Made by a program: the position numbers and the translations under genes
In this document: piece by piece, positions 53,549 to 63,191 of the stretch
Layout of the letters: each line of letters opens with the position of its first letter
How positions within the stretch are numbered: position 1 is the first letter of the stretch
The notes under the pieces: generated by a model
What the model was told of the DNA's origin: nothing
The model's input: the letters and a program-made list of their open reading frames with translations, nothing else
Databases searched by the model: none
From: Cytophagales bacterium
GTDB taxonomy: Bacteria; Bacteroidota; Bacteroidia; Cytophagales; Cyclobacteriaceae
Direction of reading: 5' to 3'
Length of the DNA stretch: 64,000 nt
NCBI GenBank assembly: GCA_017303795.1
Contig: JAFLBR010000016.1
Location: 42,413-106,412 of the forward strand

Positions 53549-54121
53549 TTAGTCTAAAAAATCGTGCTCAGAATACTGTGTCTTCACTAATTCATCCAAC
53601 TTCTGTTTGCACTTATACTTTTTTGTTTTGGCGGTGTCGGTGTTCGCGAAGCCTAACTTTTCGGCTATCTCTTGCATCGACATGTCGTCAAAATAATAAT
53701 ACATCAAAACCTTGCGGCACGTGTCGCCCAATTGATCCAGGCATTTCGCAATTATTTTCTCGCGTTCCGGGCTATCCAAATCCATCGATTGGGCAGCATC
53801 TTTTTCTTCGTGCGAGAGTCGCTTTTTCCTGTCGAGTTCTTTCCGCCACAGATTTTGGCAAATGCTGTAGATGTAAGTACTCATTTTGGCTGTCATTACC
53901 AGGTTGCCCGATCTGGCCTTCTGCCAGAAAACAATCAATGCGTCCTGATAAATGTCTCGTGCCTCTTCTTCTGTACCACTGTTGGTGATAACCAGTTTGG
54001 TCATCATTCTGTAGTACTTCTTATAAATTAACTCTAAGGCTTTCTCGTCTCCGTTTTGGATCCGCTCGAAAATCTCCTTTTCGTCTATTTGCAAGTTGCT
54101 TTTGAATACTCGTAGCGCCAC
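53549..54121 (-). CDS. ECF-type RNA polymerase sigma factor
   Basis: A 190-aa sigma-70 family protein of the ECF type, with only regions 2 and 4. Region 2: LELIYKKYYRMMTKLVITNSG, ARDIYQDALIVFWQKA and TYIYSICQNLWRKELDRKKR. Region 4: CRKVLMYYYFDDMSMQEIAEKLGFANTDTAKTKKYKCKQKL, the DNA-binding helix-turn-helix. Held inactive, in all likelihood, by the membrane protein encoded next. Target genes are not known. Confidence 0.93.
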   Translation of the reverse strand: MALRVFKSNLQIDEKEIFERIQNGDEKALELIYKKYYRMMTKLVITNSGTEEEARDIYQDALIVFWQKARSGNLVMTAKMSTYIYSICQNLWRKELDRKKRLSHEEKDAAQSMDLDSPEREKIIAKCLDQLGDTCRKVLMYYYFDDMSMQEIAEKLGFANTDTAKTKKYKCKQKLDELVKTQYSEHDFLD

Positions 54122-54196
54122 GTTTGGTAACCTTTACTATATGATAAACGGAACTAATCGGGGATTAATGTCGGTATTTTTCCGATAGGATGATAA

Positions 54197-54625
54197 CTAC
54201 CGCTCTGGTAGCCACGTTTGGGTGCGGAAGAAGGGACCAAGGTAGCCGCGGAGTTTAAGATTATTTCCTTCCAGCCAGACCTTGCACCGGTATATTTTGC
54301 CATTGTTAGGATCTATGATAGTTCCTCCTGCAAATTCATCGTCATCCCTACTAAGGTTTCTAAGAATTTCCATTCCGATAATCTTCTTTTTATAGCGATC
54401 ATCATCGGTTGGGCATTCATTACAAACAGGATCTTGCTCTTCATCAGGGCCGCGAAACAGTTGGGTAACTTTACCATAGAACTTGCCATTTCGCTCTACA
54501 ATTTCTACGATGGATTTGGGTTTCCCGGTTTCGTCATCGATTGTTTTCCACTTACCGACAATAGTTTGCGCCTGTCCACTAAACGAACAACAAACCAGCA
54601 CGGCAAGAATTACTACTCTAACCAT
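54197..54625 (-). CDS. DUF2147 exported protein
   Basis: A 142-aa exported protein with signal peptide (VVILAVLVCCSFSGQA). DUF2147 features: IVGKWKTIDDETGKPKSIVEI, YGKVTQLFRGP, and DPNNGKIYRCKVWLEGNNLKLRGYLGPFFRTQTW at the end, a lipocalin-like beta barrel typical of the family. Two cysteines (VCNEC) in a loop may form a disulfide. Function unknown. It lies between the sigma factor gene and the pyrophosphatase. Confidence 0.9.
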   Translation of the reverse strand: MVRVVILAVLVCCSFSGQAQTIVGKWKTIDDETGKPKSIVEIVERNGKFYGKVTQLFRGPDEEQDPVCNECPTDDDRYKKKIIGMEILRNLSRDDDEFAGGTIIDPNNGKIYRCKVWLEGNNLKLRGYLGPFFRTQTWLPER

Positions 54626-54661
54626 AAATTTAACCTTGGGTGTTTAGGCCTAAAGATAAAA

Positions 54662-54693
54662 AAAAGAGCGGTGTTTTCAGGCACCGCTCTTTT
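54662..54693 (-). terminator. Terminator of hppA
   Basis: 12-bp perfect stem (AAAAGAGCGGTG / CACCGCTCTTTT) with an 8-nt loop. On the reverse strand it is followed by a long T-run. Confidence 0.92.
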
Positions 54694-54713
54694 CGTTGAG
54701 TTTAAGAGAAAAG

Positions 54714-56993
54714 TTACTTCACCTCAGCATCCTGATTAGCCGTAACCACGATCTCCACTTTTTCCTTGGTATCTTCAGCCTTTACAGTAGCTACATCATC
54801 CTTCACTAGGAAGGGTGCAAGTACAAGGGCCACAACCGACATAAGTTTTAGTAAAATATTTAGCGAAGGACCAGAAGTGTCTTTAAACGGATCGCCTACA
54901 GTATCACCAACCACAGCAGCTTTGTGCGGCTCGGATTTCTTGTAATACTTCTGGCCGTTAATTTCAACGCCCTCTTCAAAGCTCTTCTTGGCATTATCCC
55001 ATGCACCACCTGCATTTGATTGGAAGATTGCCATTAACACACCCGATACAGTTACACCAGCCAGCATACCACCTAAAGACTCTACGCCAAATCCTGGTAA
55101 GAATGCAATAACTACAGGAACAATAACTGCCATTAAACCCGGGATAACCATTTCGCGAATAGCCGCCTTGGTAGAAATTTCCACACACTTTCCATACTCT
55201 GCTTTCCCATCGGCTTCGTGGAAGATTTTCTGATCGTCAGCAGACCACTCACTTACCTCTTTATCACCATTTCTCTTCATAGCAGCAAGGGCAGCCTTCA
55301 AGGCAGGAATATCATTAAACTGTCTGCGGACTTCTTCAATCATGGCCATGGCCGCACGACCTACAGCACCCATTGCAAGGGCTGAGAATACAAACGGAAG
55401 CATACCGCCAATGAACAATCCAGCCATTACATTAGCTTTCGATACATCGATGGTTCTTAAGTGTGCGGTTGTCATAAAGGCACCAAACAAAGCAAGAGCA
55501 GTAAGCGCAGCTGATGCAATAGCGAAACCTTTACCAATAGCGGCAGTTGTGTTACCCACAGCATCCAACTTATCGGTGCGTGAACGAACATCTTTAGGAA
55601 GTTCTGACATTTCGGCTATACCACCGGCATTATCCGAAATAGGGCCGTACGCATCAACCGCTAATTGAATACCCAGGTTTGAAAGCATACCTACCGCAGC
55701 AATAGCAATACCATACAATCCACCAAAGTGGAATGCACCGATAATAGAAAGAGCGATGATAATGACAGGCCATAGGGTGGACATCATACCCACGCCTAAA
55801 CCTGCGATAATATTAGTAGCCGCACCAGTTGAAGATTGTCTAACAATTGAAAGCACCGGTTTTTTGCCCATGCCTGTATAATATTCTGTAATCAAACCAA
55901 TAACAACACCGGCCACAAGACCGATTACAGTTGCAAAGAAAATTCCGGTTGAAGTATAAGTAGTGTATTCACCTGCAGTATTATAAAGCGGATCGCTATA
56001 CTGCCAGGTTTCGGGCAACATGGCTTTGATAATAAACCATGAAGCAGCAATCATTATTACAGACGAAACAATCTCGCCCATGTTTAGTGCAGTTTGGGGG
56101 TTACCACCTTCTTTAACACGCACGAAGAAAGTACCAAGAAAAGACATGATAATACCAACACCAGCCAACGCCAATGGCAACAACACTGGTGATAAACCAT
56201 TTCCAAAAGTTTCTGAGGCAAATTCAGGTAATGCAAAGAATGCAGCACCCAGTACCATAGTTCCGACAATAGAACCTACATACGATTCAAAAAGATCGGC
56301 TCCCATACCGGCTACATCGCCTACGTTATCGCCTACGTTATCGGCAATAGTAGCGGGGTTAAGCGGATGGTCTTCGGGAATACCAGCTTCTACTTTTCCA
56401 ACAAGGTCAGCGCCCACATCAGCAGCTTTGGTATAAATACCACCGCCTACACGTGCAAACAATGCAATAGAGGAAGCACCAAAAGAAAAACCAGTTAACA
56501 CCGTAATCACCTGGGTGATTTCGGTGAACATGCTTTTATAAACAATAAATAATACGCTCAAACCTAGTACACCCAATCCAACTACACCCATGCCCATTAC
56601 AGAACCGCCTGTGAAGGCCACCTCAAGGGCTTTACCCAGACTGGTGCGAGCTGCGTTTGTAGTTCTAACATTGGCTTTGGTTGCAACGCGCATTCCAATA
56701 AATCCGGCAAGGGCAGAACAAAAAGCACCCAGCACAAAAGATAAACCTACTAATGGTGAGGATGTTTCGCTACTGGCAGTAAAGGCCAGCAACAGCGCCA
56801 CACAAACCACAAATACACTCAGAATTTTGTATTCGGCTTTAAGAAAGGCCATTGCGCCTTCTGCGATGTGGTTCGCAATCTTTTTCATTTTGTCAGTACC
56901 AGCATCTTGTTTAGATACCCAGGCACTTTTCCAGACTACGTAGATGAGCCCCAAAACGCCTAATAGGGGCAGAGCGTAAAGTAAATTTTGCAT
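54714..56993 (-). CDS. hppA: Membrane-bound ion-translocating pyrophosphatase
   Basis: Couples PPi hydrolysis to pumping of H+ or Na+ across the inner membrane. 759 aa with about 16 transmembrane helices. Substrate-binding motifs: [22 protein letters not shown] and [27 protein letters not shown], and near the end [22 protein letters not shown]. The segment [10 protein letters not shown] has Ala at the position where K+-independent enzymes have Lys, so a K+-dependent type is indicated; Na+ or H+ specificity cannot be read safely. The C-terminal 25 residues are charged and extend past the core. Own terminator. Confidence 0.96.
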   Translation of the reverse strand: MQNLLYALPLLGVLGLIYVVWKSAWVSKQDAGTDKMKKIANHIAEGAMAFLKAEYKILSVFVVCVALLLAFTASSETSSPLVGLSFVLGAFCSALAGFIGMRVATKANVRTTNAARTSLGKALEVAFTGGSVMGMGVVGLGVLGLSVLFIVYKSMFTEITQVITVLTGFSFGASSIALFARVGGGIYTKAADVGADLVGKVEAGIPEDHPLNPATIADNVGDNVGDVAGMGADLFESYVGSIVGTMVLGAAFFALPEFASETFGNGLSPVLLPLALAGVGIIMSFLGTFFVRVKEGGNPQTALNMGEIVSSVIMIAASWFIIKAMLPETWQYSDPLYNTAGEYTTYTSTGIFFATVIGLVAGVVIGLITEYYTGMGKKPVLSIVRQSSTGAATNIIAGLGVGMMSTLWPVIIIALSIIGAFHFGGLYGIAIAAVGMLSNLGIQLAVDAYGPISDNAGGIAEMSELPKDVRSRTDKLDAVGNTTAAIGKGFAIASAALTALALFGAFMTTAHLRTIDVSKANVMAGLFIGGMLPFVFSALAMGAVGRAAMAMIEEVRRQFNDIPALKAALAAMKRNGDKEVSEWSADDQKIFHEADGKAEYGKCVEISTKAAIREMVIPGLMAVIVPVVIAFLPGFGVESLGGMLAGVTVSGVLMAIFQSNAGGAWDNAKKSFEEGVEINGQKYYKKSEPHKAAVVGDTVGDPFKDTSGPSLNILLKLMSVVALVLAPFLVKDDVATVKAEDTKEKVEIVVTANQDAEVK

Positions 56994-57096
56994 ACAGATT
57001 TATTTGTTAAACAACCCAACCAAAAACCGAAAGGCAGGGGCCTTTTTAAAAGCACCGCAAAGATATAAGAAGCCTCAAATAATTAAAATCGGGGTT

Positions 57097-57474
57097 TTAA
57101 AGCGAAAAAAGCTGTTTAAGTGCAGCCCAGAGTTTTTTGCGGGCTATGTCGTTGGTCAGTAGCTGATCCAGATCTTCCGAGGCCACCAGAGCTACACCCT
57201 GTGTTTCAATGTATTCATAATGTGTAAGGCCTGCGGGCAAAGGTCCGAAGTAGATTACCCTTTCCGGTTTAATAATTAAAGCGGCAAGATCTAACTTAGG
57301 TTGATGGAGTACAGTTACCCGCTCCAGCGATAGTTTTAGTGCTGTGAGTATTTTAGAGAGCTGTTCTCTTTCGGTTGGTTGTACCTCGGCCCACGGTTTT
57401 GTTAAGATTACGGTTGGCTGAGCAGCAATGCTATAGAGTTCTTCCGTATAAATGGCGTTTATTGAATTTGTCAT
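57097..57474 (-). CDS. Protein of unknown function, co-transcribed with thioesterase
   Basis: A 125-aa soluble protein. It has no signal peptide and no transmembrane helix. The pattern (ILTALKLSLERVTVLHQPKLDLAAL, then KPERVIYFGPLP) suggests a small alpha/beta fold. It overlaps the thioesterase gene by 4 bp, so the two are coupled. Conserved families of this context are not known to me. Confidence 0.65.
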   Translation of the reverse strand: MTNSINAIYTEELYSIAAQPTVILTKPWAEVQPTEREQLSKILTALKLSLERVTVLHQPKLDLAALIIKPERVIYFGPLPAGLTHYEYIETQGVALVASEDLDQLLTNDIARKKLWAALKQLFSL

Positions 57475-57995
57475 TCCTTAATATTGAAAATGGACTTTAA
57501 TTCATTTGCTTCATCGGGCTTCATGCGACCACTTAAAATCAGGCGGAGTTGCCTTCTGCGCAACGCACCATTATAGAGTTCTGTTTCTTCAGGAGTCTCC
57601 GGAACAATTTCGGGTATTTCAACCGGATGCCCGTTCTTGTCCACAGCAACAAACGTGAAGTAAGCCGAGTTGCTTTCAATCTTTCTTCCTTCTGGGATGT
57701 TTTCGGCATCTACATCAATGCGGATTTCAACCGAAGAATTAAAGGCACGGGTAGCTCTTGCGCGCAGCGTTACCACATCGCCTAAGCGGATTGGCGAACG
57801 AAACGAGATATTATCAACCGATGCCGTAACCACAATACTACCGCAATGCTTTTGTCCGGCTATAGCCGATACAATATCCATCCAATGCATTAAGCGTCCA
57901 CCCATTAAGTTATTAAGTGTATTGGTGTCGTTTGGTAAAACCAGTTCGGTCATACTTACAAACGATTCGCGTGGGTGTTTCTGCTTCCGATTCAT
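57471..57995 (-). CDS. Acyl-CoA thioesterase, hotdog fold
   Basis: Hydrolyses acyl-CoA to free acid and CoA. The family core is MTELVLPNDTNTLNNLMGGRLMHWMD (residues about 14-40 from the chosen start), with the catalytic region VVTASVDNISFRSPIRLGDVVTLRARA, and a C-terminal helix (RRRQLRLILSGRMKPDEANELK). Start placed at MNRKQKHPRESF (57995). Longer frames reach into the thr leader region and lack family similarity. Divergent from thrABC. Confidence 0.88.
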   Translation of the reverse strand: MNRKQKHPRESFVSMTELVLPNDTNTLNNLMGGRLMHWMDIVSAIAGQKHCGSIVVTASVDNISFRSPIRLGDVVTLRARATRAFNSSVEIRIDVDAENIPEGRKIESNSAYFTFVAVDKNGHPVEIPEIVPETPEETELYNGALRRRQLRLILSGRMKPDEANELKSIFNIKE

Positions 57996-58093
57996 GCGGC
58001 TACTTACTGTTAGTTTGTTTTTAAGTGCTGCAAAAATCATAAAAATATTTTGCAATCCCCGAACCCAATTTGCTTCTTGCATGAAATAAATCG

Positions 58094-58174
58094 TTGCGCG
58101 TGTTACAACACACTCTTTTCTCTTCACACATCATCTCAACTACCATTGAGATTACCACAACGATTACGGGGTAG
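58094..58174 (+). CDS. thrL: Thr/Ile-rich leader peptide of the thr operon
   Basis: A short frame upstream of thrA ends HIISTTIEITTTITG and a TAG at 58172-58174. The tail of 13 residues (IISTTIEITTTIT) holds six Thr and four Ile, the same theme as E. coli ThrL (MKRISTTITTTITITTG). Possible starts are TTG 58094 or GTG 58100; there is no in-frame ATG. Regulation by ribosome stalling on threonine and isoleucine codons is inferred. No strong terminator hairpin is seen before thrA, only an A/T-rich one (58235-58252, CTGAAAA / TTTTCAG), so the read-out may be non-classical. Confidence 0.75.
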   Translation: MRVLQHTLFSSHIISTTIEITTTITG

Positions 58175-58266
58175 CGCCCTACATATTACACAGAACTCCC
58201 GACATACCTTTTCTCATTAATTAAAATTCAAAACCTGAAAATATTTTTTCAGTTGTAATCTCTGCT

Positions 58267-60720
58267 ATGAAAGTTTTAAAGTTTGGTGGCTCCTCAGTAG
58301 GGAAGCCAGAACGAATCCGTTCGGTAATAGAAATTGTTAAACCCTATCTGAAAGATAAACCCGCACTTGTATTCTCGGCATTTGGGGGCGTAACCGATTC
58401 ACTTATCGCGCTAAGCACGGCAGCATTGGCTGGCAGAAGCGAATACAAAGATGAACTAAAACAATTAGAGACCCGCCACCTCGATGCAGTGCGCGAGTTG
58501 ATCGGCATTCAAAAACAAAGCAGCATTATTGCGCAGGTAAAATTTACCTTCAACGAATTAGAAGATGTGTTGCACGGTGTGTTTCTGGTAAAGGAAAGAA
58601 CACCGCGCACGCTGGATTACATTATGAGTTTTGGCGAGCGACTTTCGGCCTACATTATTGCTGAGGCTATGAAAGATCAAGGGATAGAAGCGGAGTTTCT
58701 GGATGCCCGCACAGTAGTGCGCACCGATAATACCTTTGGGTATGCACGCATTGATTTCGAAAAGACGAACGTGTTGATTCAAAACCATTTTAAGACGCAA
58801 TCTAACGTTCAGGTAATTACCGGCTTTATTGGGTCGTCACCTTCCGGTGAAACTACTACCATTGGCAGAAGTGGTTCGGATTATACTGCCGCAATTTTTG
58901 CCGGTGCATTAAAAGCAACCGACCTCGAAATCTGGACCGATGTAGATGGCATGATGACAGCCGATCCACGCAAAGTGAAGAAAGCATTTACGGTAAAAGA
59001 AATGACTTACGAAGAAGCGATGGAACTCTCGCACTTTGGTGCGAAGGTAATTTTTCCGGCTACCATGCAACCCGCTTTATTTAATCGTATTCCTATCTGG
59101 ATTAAGAATACATTCAACCCTTCATTTGAAGGTACTGTAATCAGCGAGAACTCTGGCGCGAAGCATCTGATTATAAAAGGAATTTCTTCCATGGATAAAA
59201 TCAGTTTGCTTAGCGTGCAAGGCAGCGGACTGGTAGGGGTAGTGGGTGTGTCGATGCGGTTGTTCGGTACACTGGCGAAAGAAAGTATAAGTGTTATTTT
59301 AATTAGTCAGGCTTCATCTGAGCATTCAATCTGCTTTGCTGTAGAGAGCAGTAAGGCAACACAAGCCAAATACGCCATCGAAAAAGAATTTCAATATGAA
59401 ATCCGCGGTCGCGAAATGGATGAAGTGAAAGTGGAAGACAGTCTTGCCATTGTAGCTATTGTGGGCGAGAATATGAAGCACAATCCCGGCACCAGTGGAA
59501 GGATGTTTAATGCACTGGGAAAAAGTGGTATTAATATTAACGCGATTGCACAAGGTTCTTCTGAGTTGAATATCTCTGCCGTGATTCATCAACAGGATAT
59601 CGCGAAAGCATTAAACGTATTGCATGAAGCCTTCTTCCTGTCGGATAGAAAAATACTGAATGTGTTTTTAGTGGGCACCGGACTTATTGGAAAATCATTG
59701 CTGGCTATGATGCAAAAACAGTTTAACCAGTTATCCAAGCAAAACCATCTTGAGTTGCACGTAGTAGGTATTGCAAACAGCAAGAAGATGTTGTTTAATG
59801 AAGATGGTTTGCAGTTAGCGGAAGCTGTGGCTCAGATGGCTGATGCTGGTGAAGCTATGAATCTGAATAGCTTTATGGGTACTATGATGAGCATGAATTT
59901 ATCGAACAGTATTTTTGTGGATTGTACTTCGAGTGAAGAAGTAACAGAACATTATGAAGCTATACTTTCGTCTAACATTTCAATTGTTACGCCAAATAAA
60001 AAAGCTAACTCTGGTCCATATGAAAAGTATCAGGTGTTAAAACAATCGGCACAAAAGCGCGGTGTAAAATTTTTATACGAGACCAACGTAGGAGCGGGGT
60101 TGCCCGTAATCAATACCTTAAACGATTTACTTGTTAGTGGCGATACAGTGCTTGGAATTGAAGCCGTATTAAGTGGCACGCTGAATTATATCTTCAGTTC
60201 GTTCAAGCCGGGCGATAAATTCAGCGATGTGGTTAAAGAAGCAAAAGCAAAAGGTTATACCGAGCCCGATCCGCGCGATGATCTAAACGGAATGGATGTA
60301 GCCCGAAAAATTTTAATTCTTTCGCGTGAAGCCGGACTTGCCTTAGAGTTAAGCGATATAAAAGTGGAAAACCTTGTACCTGAAGATTGTCGCGGTGAGA
60401 TGGCTGTTGAAAAATTCTTTGAGCAACTGGCAACACACAACACATATTTTGAAAAGCTTGCACAAGATGCTGCTAACCGAAACGAAAAGTTACGCTATAT
60501 GGCGGTGTTGAAAGATGGCAAGACCAGTATTAAACTCGGATCGGTTAATGCGCAACATCCATTCTACTCGCTATCGGGTAGCGATAATATTATTTTGCTT
60601 ACGACCGAAAGATATAACGAACGCCCAATGGTAATTCGTGGGCCGGGTGCAGGTGCTGAAGTAACCGCTGCCGGAGTGTTTGCAGATATTATTCGTATTG
60701 GTAATTATTCAAATACTTAA
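58267..60720 (+). CDS. thrA: Bifunctional aspartokinase/homoserine dehydrogenase
   Basis: Catalyses the first and third steps of the threonine/methionine branch. 817 aa. Aspartokinase: MKVLKFGGSSVGKPERI, SFGERLSAYIIAEAM, GRSGSDYTAAIFAGALKA and WTDVDGMMTADPR. Two ACT regions lie at about 310-460 (SVQGSGLVGVVGVSMRLF; IVAIVGENMKHNPGTSGRMF). Homoserine dehydrogenase from about 465: NVFLVGTGLIGKSLLAMM, TPNKKANSGPYEKYQ, FLYETNVGAGLPVINTL and GTLNYIFSSF. Likely feedback-inhibited by threonine through the ACT domains. First structural gene of thrABC, behind the leader peptide. Confidence 0.97.
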   Translation: MKVLKFGGSSVGKPERIRSVIEIVKPYLKDKPALVFSAFGGVTDSLIALSTAALAGRSEYKDELKQLETRHLDAVRELIGIQKQSSIIAQVKFTFNELEDVLHGVFLVKERTPRTLDYIMSFGERLSAYIIAEAMKDQGIEAEFLDARTVVRTDNTFGYARIDFEKTNVLIQNHFKTQSNVQVITGFIGSSPSGETTTIGRSGSDYTAAIFAGALKATDLEIWTDVDGMMTADPRKVKKAFTVKEMTYEEAMELSHFGAKVIFPATMQPALFNRIPIWIKNTFNPSFEGTVISENSGAKHLIIKGISSMDKISLLSVQGSGLVGVVGVSMRLFGTLAKESISVILISQASSEHSICFAVESSKATQAKYAIEKEFQYEIRGREMDEVKVEDSLAIVAIVGENMKHNPGTSGRMFNALGKSGININAIAQGSSELNISAVIHQQDIAKALNVLHEAFFLSDRKILNVFLVGTGLIGKSLLAMMQKQFNQLSKQNHLELHVVGIANSKKMLFNEDGLQLAEAVAQMADAGEAMNLNSFMGTMMSMNLSNSIFVDCTSSEEVTEHYEAILSSNISIVTPNKKANSGPYEKYQVLKQSAQKRGVKFLYETNVGAGLPVINTLNDLLVSGDTVLGIEAVLSGTLNYIFSSFKPGDKFSDVVKEAKAKGYTEPDPRDDLNGMDVARKILILSREAGLALELSDIKVENLVPEDCRGEMAVEKFFEQLATHNTYFEKLAQDAANRNEKLRYMAVLKDGKTSIKLGSVNAQHPFYSLSGSDNIILLTTERYNERPMVIRGPGAGAEVTAAGVFADIIRIGNYSNT

Positions 60721-60734
60721 ATCGTAATTCGTAA
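60721..60734 (+). repeat. Two heptamers filling the thrA-thrB gap
   Basis: atcgtaa and ttcgtaa occupy the first 14 of the 16 bp between the thrA stop and the thrB ATG. Confidence 0.5.
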
Positions 60735-60736
60735 AT

Positions 60737-61666
60737 ATGAAATCAATCCGTGCTTTTGCTCCCGCCACCGTTGCCAATGTTTGTTGCGGCTTCGATATAC
60801 TCGGCTTTGCGGTAGATCATCCGGGCGATGAAGTGAAACTCACTTTGCGGGATGATGACCTCGTTAATGTAGTTTCCATTGAAGGCGATGGCGGAAAACT
60901 TCCACGCGAAGCAGAAAAGAATACGGCAAGTGTAGCGGTGATTTCATTTTTAAAAGCGATTGGATCAACACAAGGTGTGGATATTGAACTGGTGAAAAAT
61001 CTTCCGCTCGGAAGTGGCATGGGTTCAAGTGCGGCCAGTGGCGTAGCAGCATTGGTGGCGATAAATGAATTGTTGGGTAATCCGCTTACGCGCGAACAGT
61101 TAGTGCCGCATGCCATGGAAGCAGAACGTATTGCCTGTGGTTCGGCTCATGCCGATAATGTTGCGCCTTCGTTATTGGGTGGTTTTGTGTTGGTGCGCGA
61201 TTATCAACCGCTGGATGTTATTCGCGTGGATGCTACCGAGAATTTATTTTGTACACTCATTCATCCGCACCTGGAGTTAAAAACGGAAGACTCACGAAAA
61301 GTTTTGCGCCATTCAGTTTCGTTAAAAGATACCATCACGCAAAGTGGCAATATTGCAGGCTTAATGTTAGGACTTACCAAGCCCGACTACGCACTGATTG
61401 GCCGTTCGTTGAAAGATGTAATTGCTGAACCAATTCGCGCTGCGTTTATTCCCGGCTTTGATGTAATGCGTACCGTTGCCGTTGATGCGGGTGCGTTGGG
61501 TTTTGGGATTTCTGGTTCGGGGCCTACCGTTTTTGCCTTGAGTGAAACGCTAGATATAGCTAACGCAGTTGCGAAAGCTGTTCAGCAGGAATTTGAAAAA
61601 CGTTTGCTTAAAGCCGATGTGTTTGTATCGAAAGTAAACCAGCGGGGAGCTTATGTTATTAATTGA
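60737..61666 (+). CDS. thrB: Homoserine kinase
   Basis: GHMP kinase that phosphorylates homoserine. 309 aa. Signatures: FAPATVANVCCGFDILGFAV, the ATP-binding loop LPLGSGMGSSAASGVAAL, and AHADNVAPSLLGGFVLV, with the C-terminal GLGFGISGSGPTVFA-type motif ALGFGISGSGPTVFALS. Starts 16 bp after thrA, the gap being two repeat units; followed by thrC. Confidence 0.97.
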   Translation: MKSIRAFAPATVANVCCGFDILGFAVDHPGDEVKLTLRDDDLVNVVSIEGDGGKLPREAEKNTASVAVISFLKAIGSTQGVDIELVKNLPLGSGMGSSAASGVAALVAINELLGNPLTREQLVPHAMEAERIACGSAHADNVAPSLLGGFVLVRDYQPLDVIRVDATENLFCTLIHPHLELKTEDSRKVLRHSVSLKDTITQSGNIAGLMLGLTKPDYALIGRSLKDVIAEPIRAAFIPGFDVMRTVAVDAGALGFGISGSGPTVFALSETLDIANAVAKAVQQEFEKRLLKADVFVSKVNQRGAYVIN

Positions 61667-61715
61667 GCCTCACCCCCGGCCCCTCTCAACAGGAGAGGGG
61701 TGCGAACCGAGTTGG
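61667..61715. repeat. Palindromic REP-like element between thrB and thrC
   Basis: CCCCTCTC (61680-61687) and GAGAGGGG (61693-61700) flank a 5-nt loop inside a segment that begins directly after the thrB stop and reads CCTCACCCCCGG. In frame it would encode LTPGPSQQERG, a peptide that recurs in over-extended Bacteroidota gene models. Inserted between thrB and thrC. Confidence 0.75.
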
Positions 61716-61743
61716 TTTTAAGTTTTTTAATTTTTTATTGAAG

Positions 61744-63036
61744 ATGAAATTTTACAGCACTAACAACAAAAATCATAAAGTCGATTTACGCGAAGCCGTT
61801 ATTCAAGGGCTTGCACCTGATAATGGTTTATACATGCCTGAGGTTATTCCACAACTTCCAGCCACATTTTTAAATGCTTTGCCTGAGTTATCCTTTCAAG
61901 AGATTGGTTTTGAAGTAGCGCGCGCTATGCTGGGTAACGATTTACCAGAAACGCAACTTCAGAAAATTATTGATCACGCGCTGGCATTTGATGCGCCCCT
62001 GGTTGAAGTAGAGCAAAATGTTTTTTCATTAGAATTATTTCACGGCCCCACCTTAGCATTTAAAGATTTTGGTGCGCGGTTTCTGGCGGGTTTGTTAGGG
62101 CACTTTGCCAAAGAACAAAATCGTGAAATCACTATTCTGGTAGCCACCTCAGGCGATACCGGTAGTGCCATAGCTAATGCGTTTTTGAATGTGCCGGGTA
62201 CAAGGGTAGTAGTTTTATATCCTTCCGGAAAAATAAGTGTCGCGCAGGAAATGCAATTCACCACATTGGGTGGCAACATTACTGCCTTAGAAGTAAAAGG
62301 TACATTTGATGATTGTCAACGTTTGGTAAAGCAAGCGTTTTTAGATGCCGAGCTAAAACAAAAATTCTTTCTTACTTCTGCCAACTCCATAAACATTGCG
62401 CGATTAATTCCACAGTCGTTTTATTATTTCCGTGCGTATGCACAACTCAAAGCAAAAACTGATGTGGTGTTTGCAGTTCCCAGTGGAAACTTCGGTAACC
62501 TCACGGCCGGGCTGTTAGCCCAACGAATGGGCTTACCCATTACACAATTTGTGGCGGCTACCAATTCAAACGATGTGGTGCCGGAATACCTCAAGACAAA
62601 AATTTTTCAAGCACGACCTTCTGTCCAAACCATCAGCAATGCGATGGATGTGGGTAATCCCAGCAACTTTGTACGCATGTTGGATTTGTGTGACCACGAT
62701 TTTGATTTATTATCCAAAAGCATAAAAGGTTATTCATTCTCTGATGCCGAAACCCGTAGCGCGATGCAGCAGGTTCACCAACAAAGCGGCTACGTAACCG
62801 ATCCACATGGTGCAGTTGGCTATCTCGGTCTGAAACAATTTTTGAAAACCAATGCGACTTATGAGGGCGTGTTTTTAGAAACTGCCCATCCGGCCAAGTT
62901 TGCTGAGGTAGTAGAAGCTACTTTGCAAACTAAGGTTGAATTACCCGAGCGACTTCTTAAATTTATGATGGGAGAGAAGAAATCGATTGTGATTACTGAT
63001 GGGTTTGATGAGTTTAGGGAATTTCTTTTGAGTTGA
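61744..63036 (+). CDS. thrC: Threonine synthase
   Basis: PLP enzyme that converts O-phosphohomoserine to threonine. Start at ATG 61744 (MKFYSTNNKNHKVDLREAV). The longer frame from 61663 only translates the palindromic repeat. 430 aa. Signatures: ELFHGPTLAFKDFGARFLAG with the PLP lysine in FKD, VATSGDTGSAIANAF, YPSGKISVAQEMQF, SANSINIARLIPQSFYY and VPSGNFGNLTAGLLA. Last gene of the operon. Confidence 0.97.
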   Translation: MKFYSTNNKNHKVDLREAVIQGLAPDNGLYMPEVIPQLPATFLNALPELSFQEIGFEVARAMLGNDLPETQLQKIIDHALAFDAPLVEVEQNVFSLELFHGPTLAFKDFGARFLAGLLGHFAKEQNREITILVATSGDTGSAIANAFLNVPGTRVVVLYPSGKISVAQEMQFTTLGGNITALEVKGTFDDCQRLVKQAFLDAELKQKFFLTSANSINIARLIPQSFYYFRAYAQLKAKTDVVFAVPSGNFGNLTAGLLAQRMGLPITQFVAATNSNDVVPEYLKTKIFQARPSVQTISNAMDVGNPSNFVRMLDLCDHDFDLLSKSIKGYSFSDAETRSAMQQVHQQSGYVTDPHGAVGYLGLKQFLKTNATYEGVFLETAHPAKFAEVVEATLQTKVELPERLLKFMMGEKKSIVITDGFDEFREFLLS

Positions 63037-63191
63037 AGGATAAGAGTTTAAGAATTGATATTGACCTCAGCCACTTCGCAGGTAAAAACTGCCAATTAGA
63101 TTGGTTGGTTGAAGTTAACTATCAATATAGAATGAGTGAGGCTGGTTGGAGATTTGGAGAAAATCAAAAATAAAAGTTTATTTTGAGATCG

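Noticed and set aside
57996-58127. Upstream extension of the thioesterase gene
   Set aside because: The added residues lack similarity to the family and would overlap the thr leader region on the other strand.
61663-61743. Extended N-terminus of threonine synthase (MSLTPGPSQQERG...)
   Set aside because: It translates a palindromic repeat; conserved threonine synthase sequence begins at ATG 61744.
63033-63173. A 46-codon frame from a TTG overlapping the thrC stop (ending in GWRFGENQK)
   Set aside because: Non-ATG start, short, no recognisable family. It could be a small gene or a remnant but cannot be supported.
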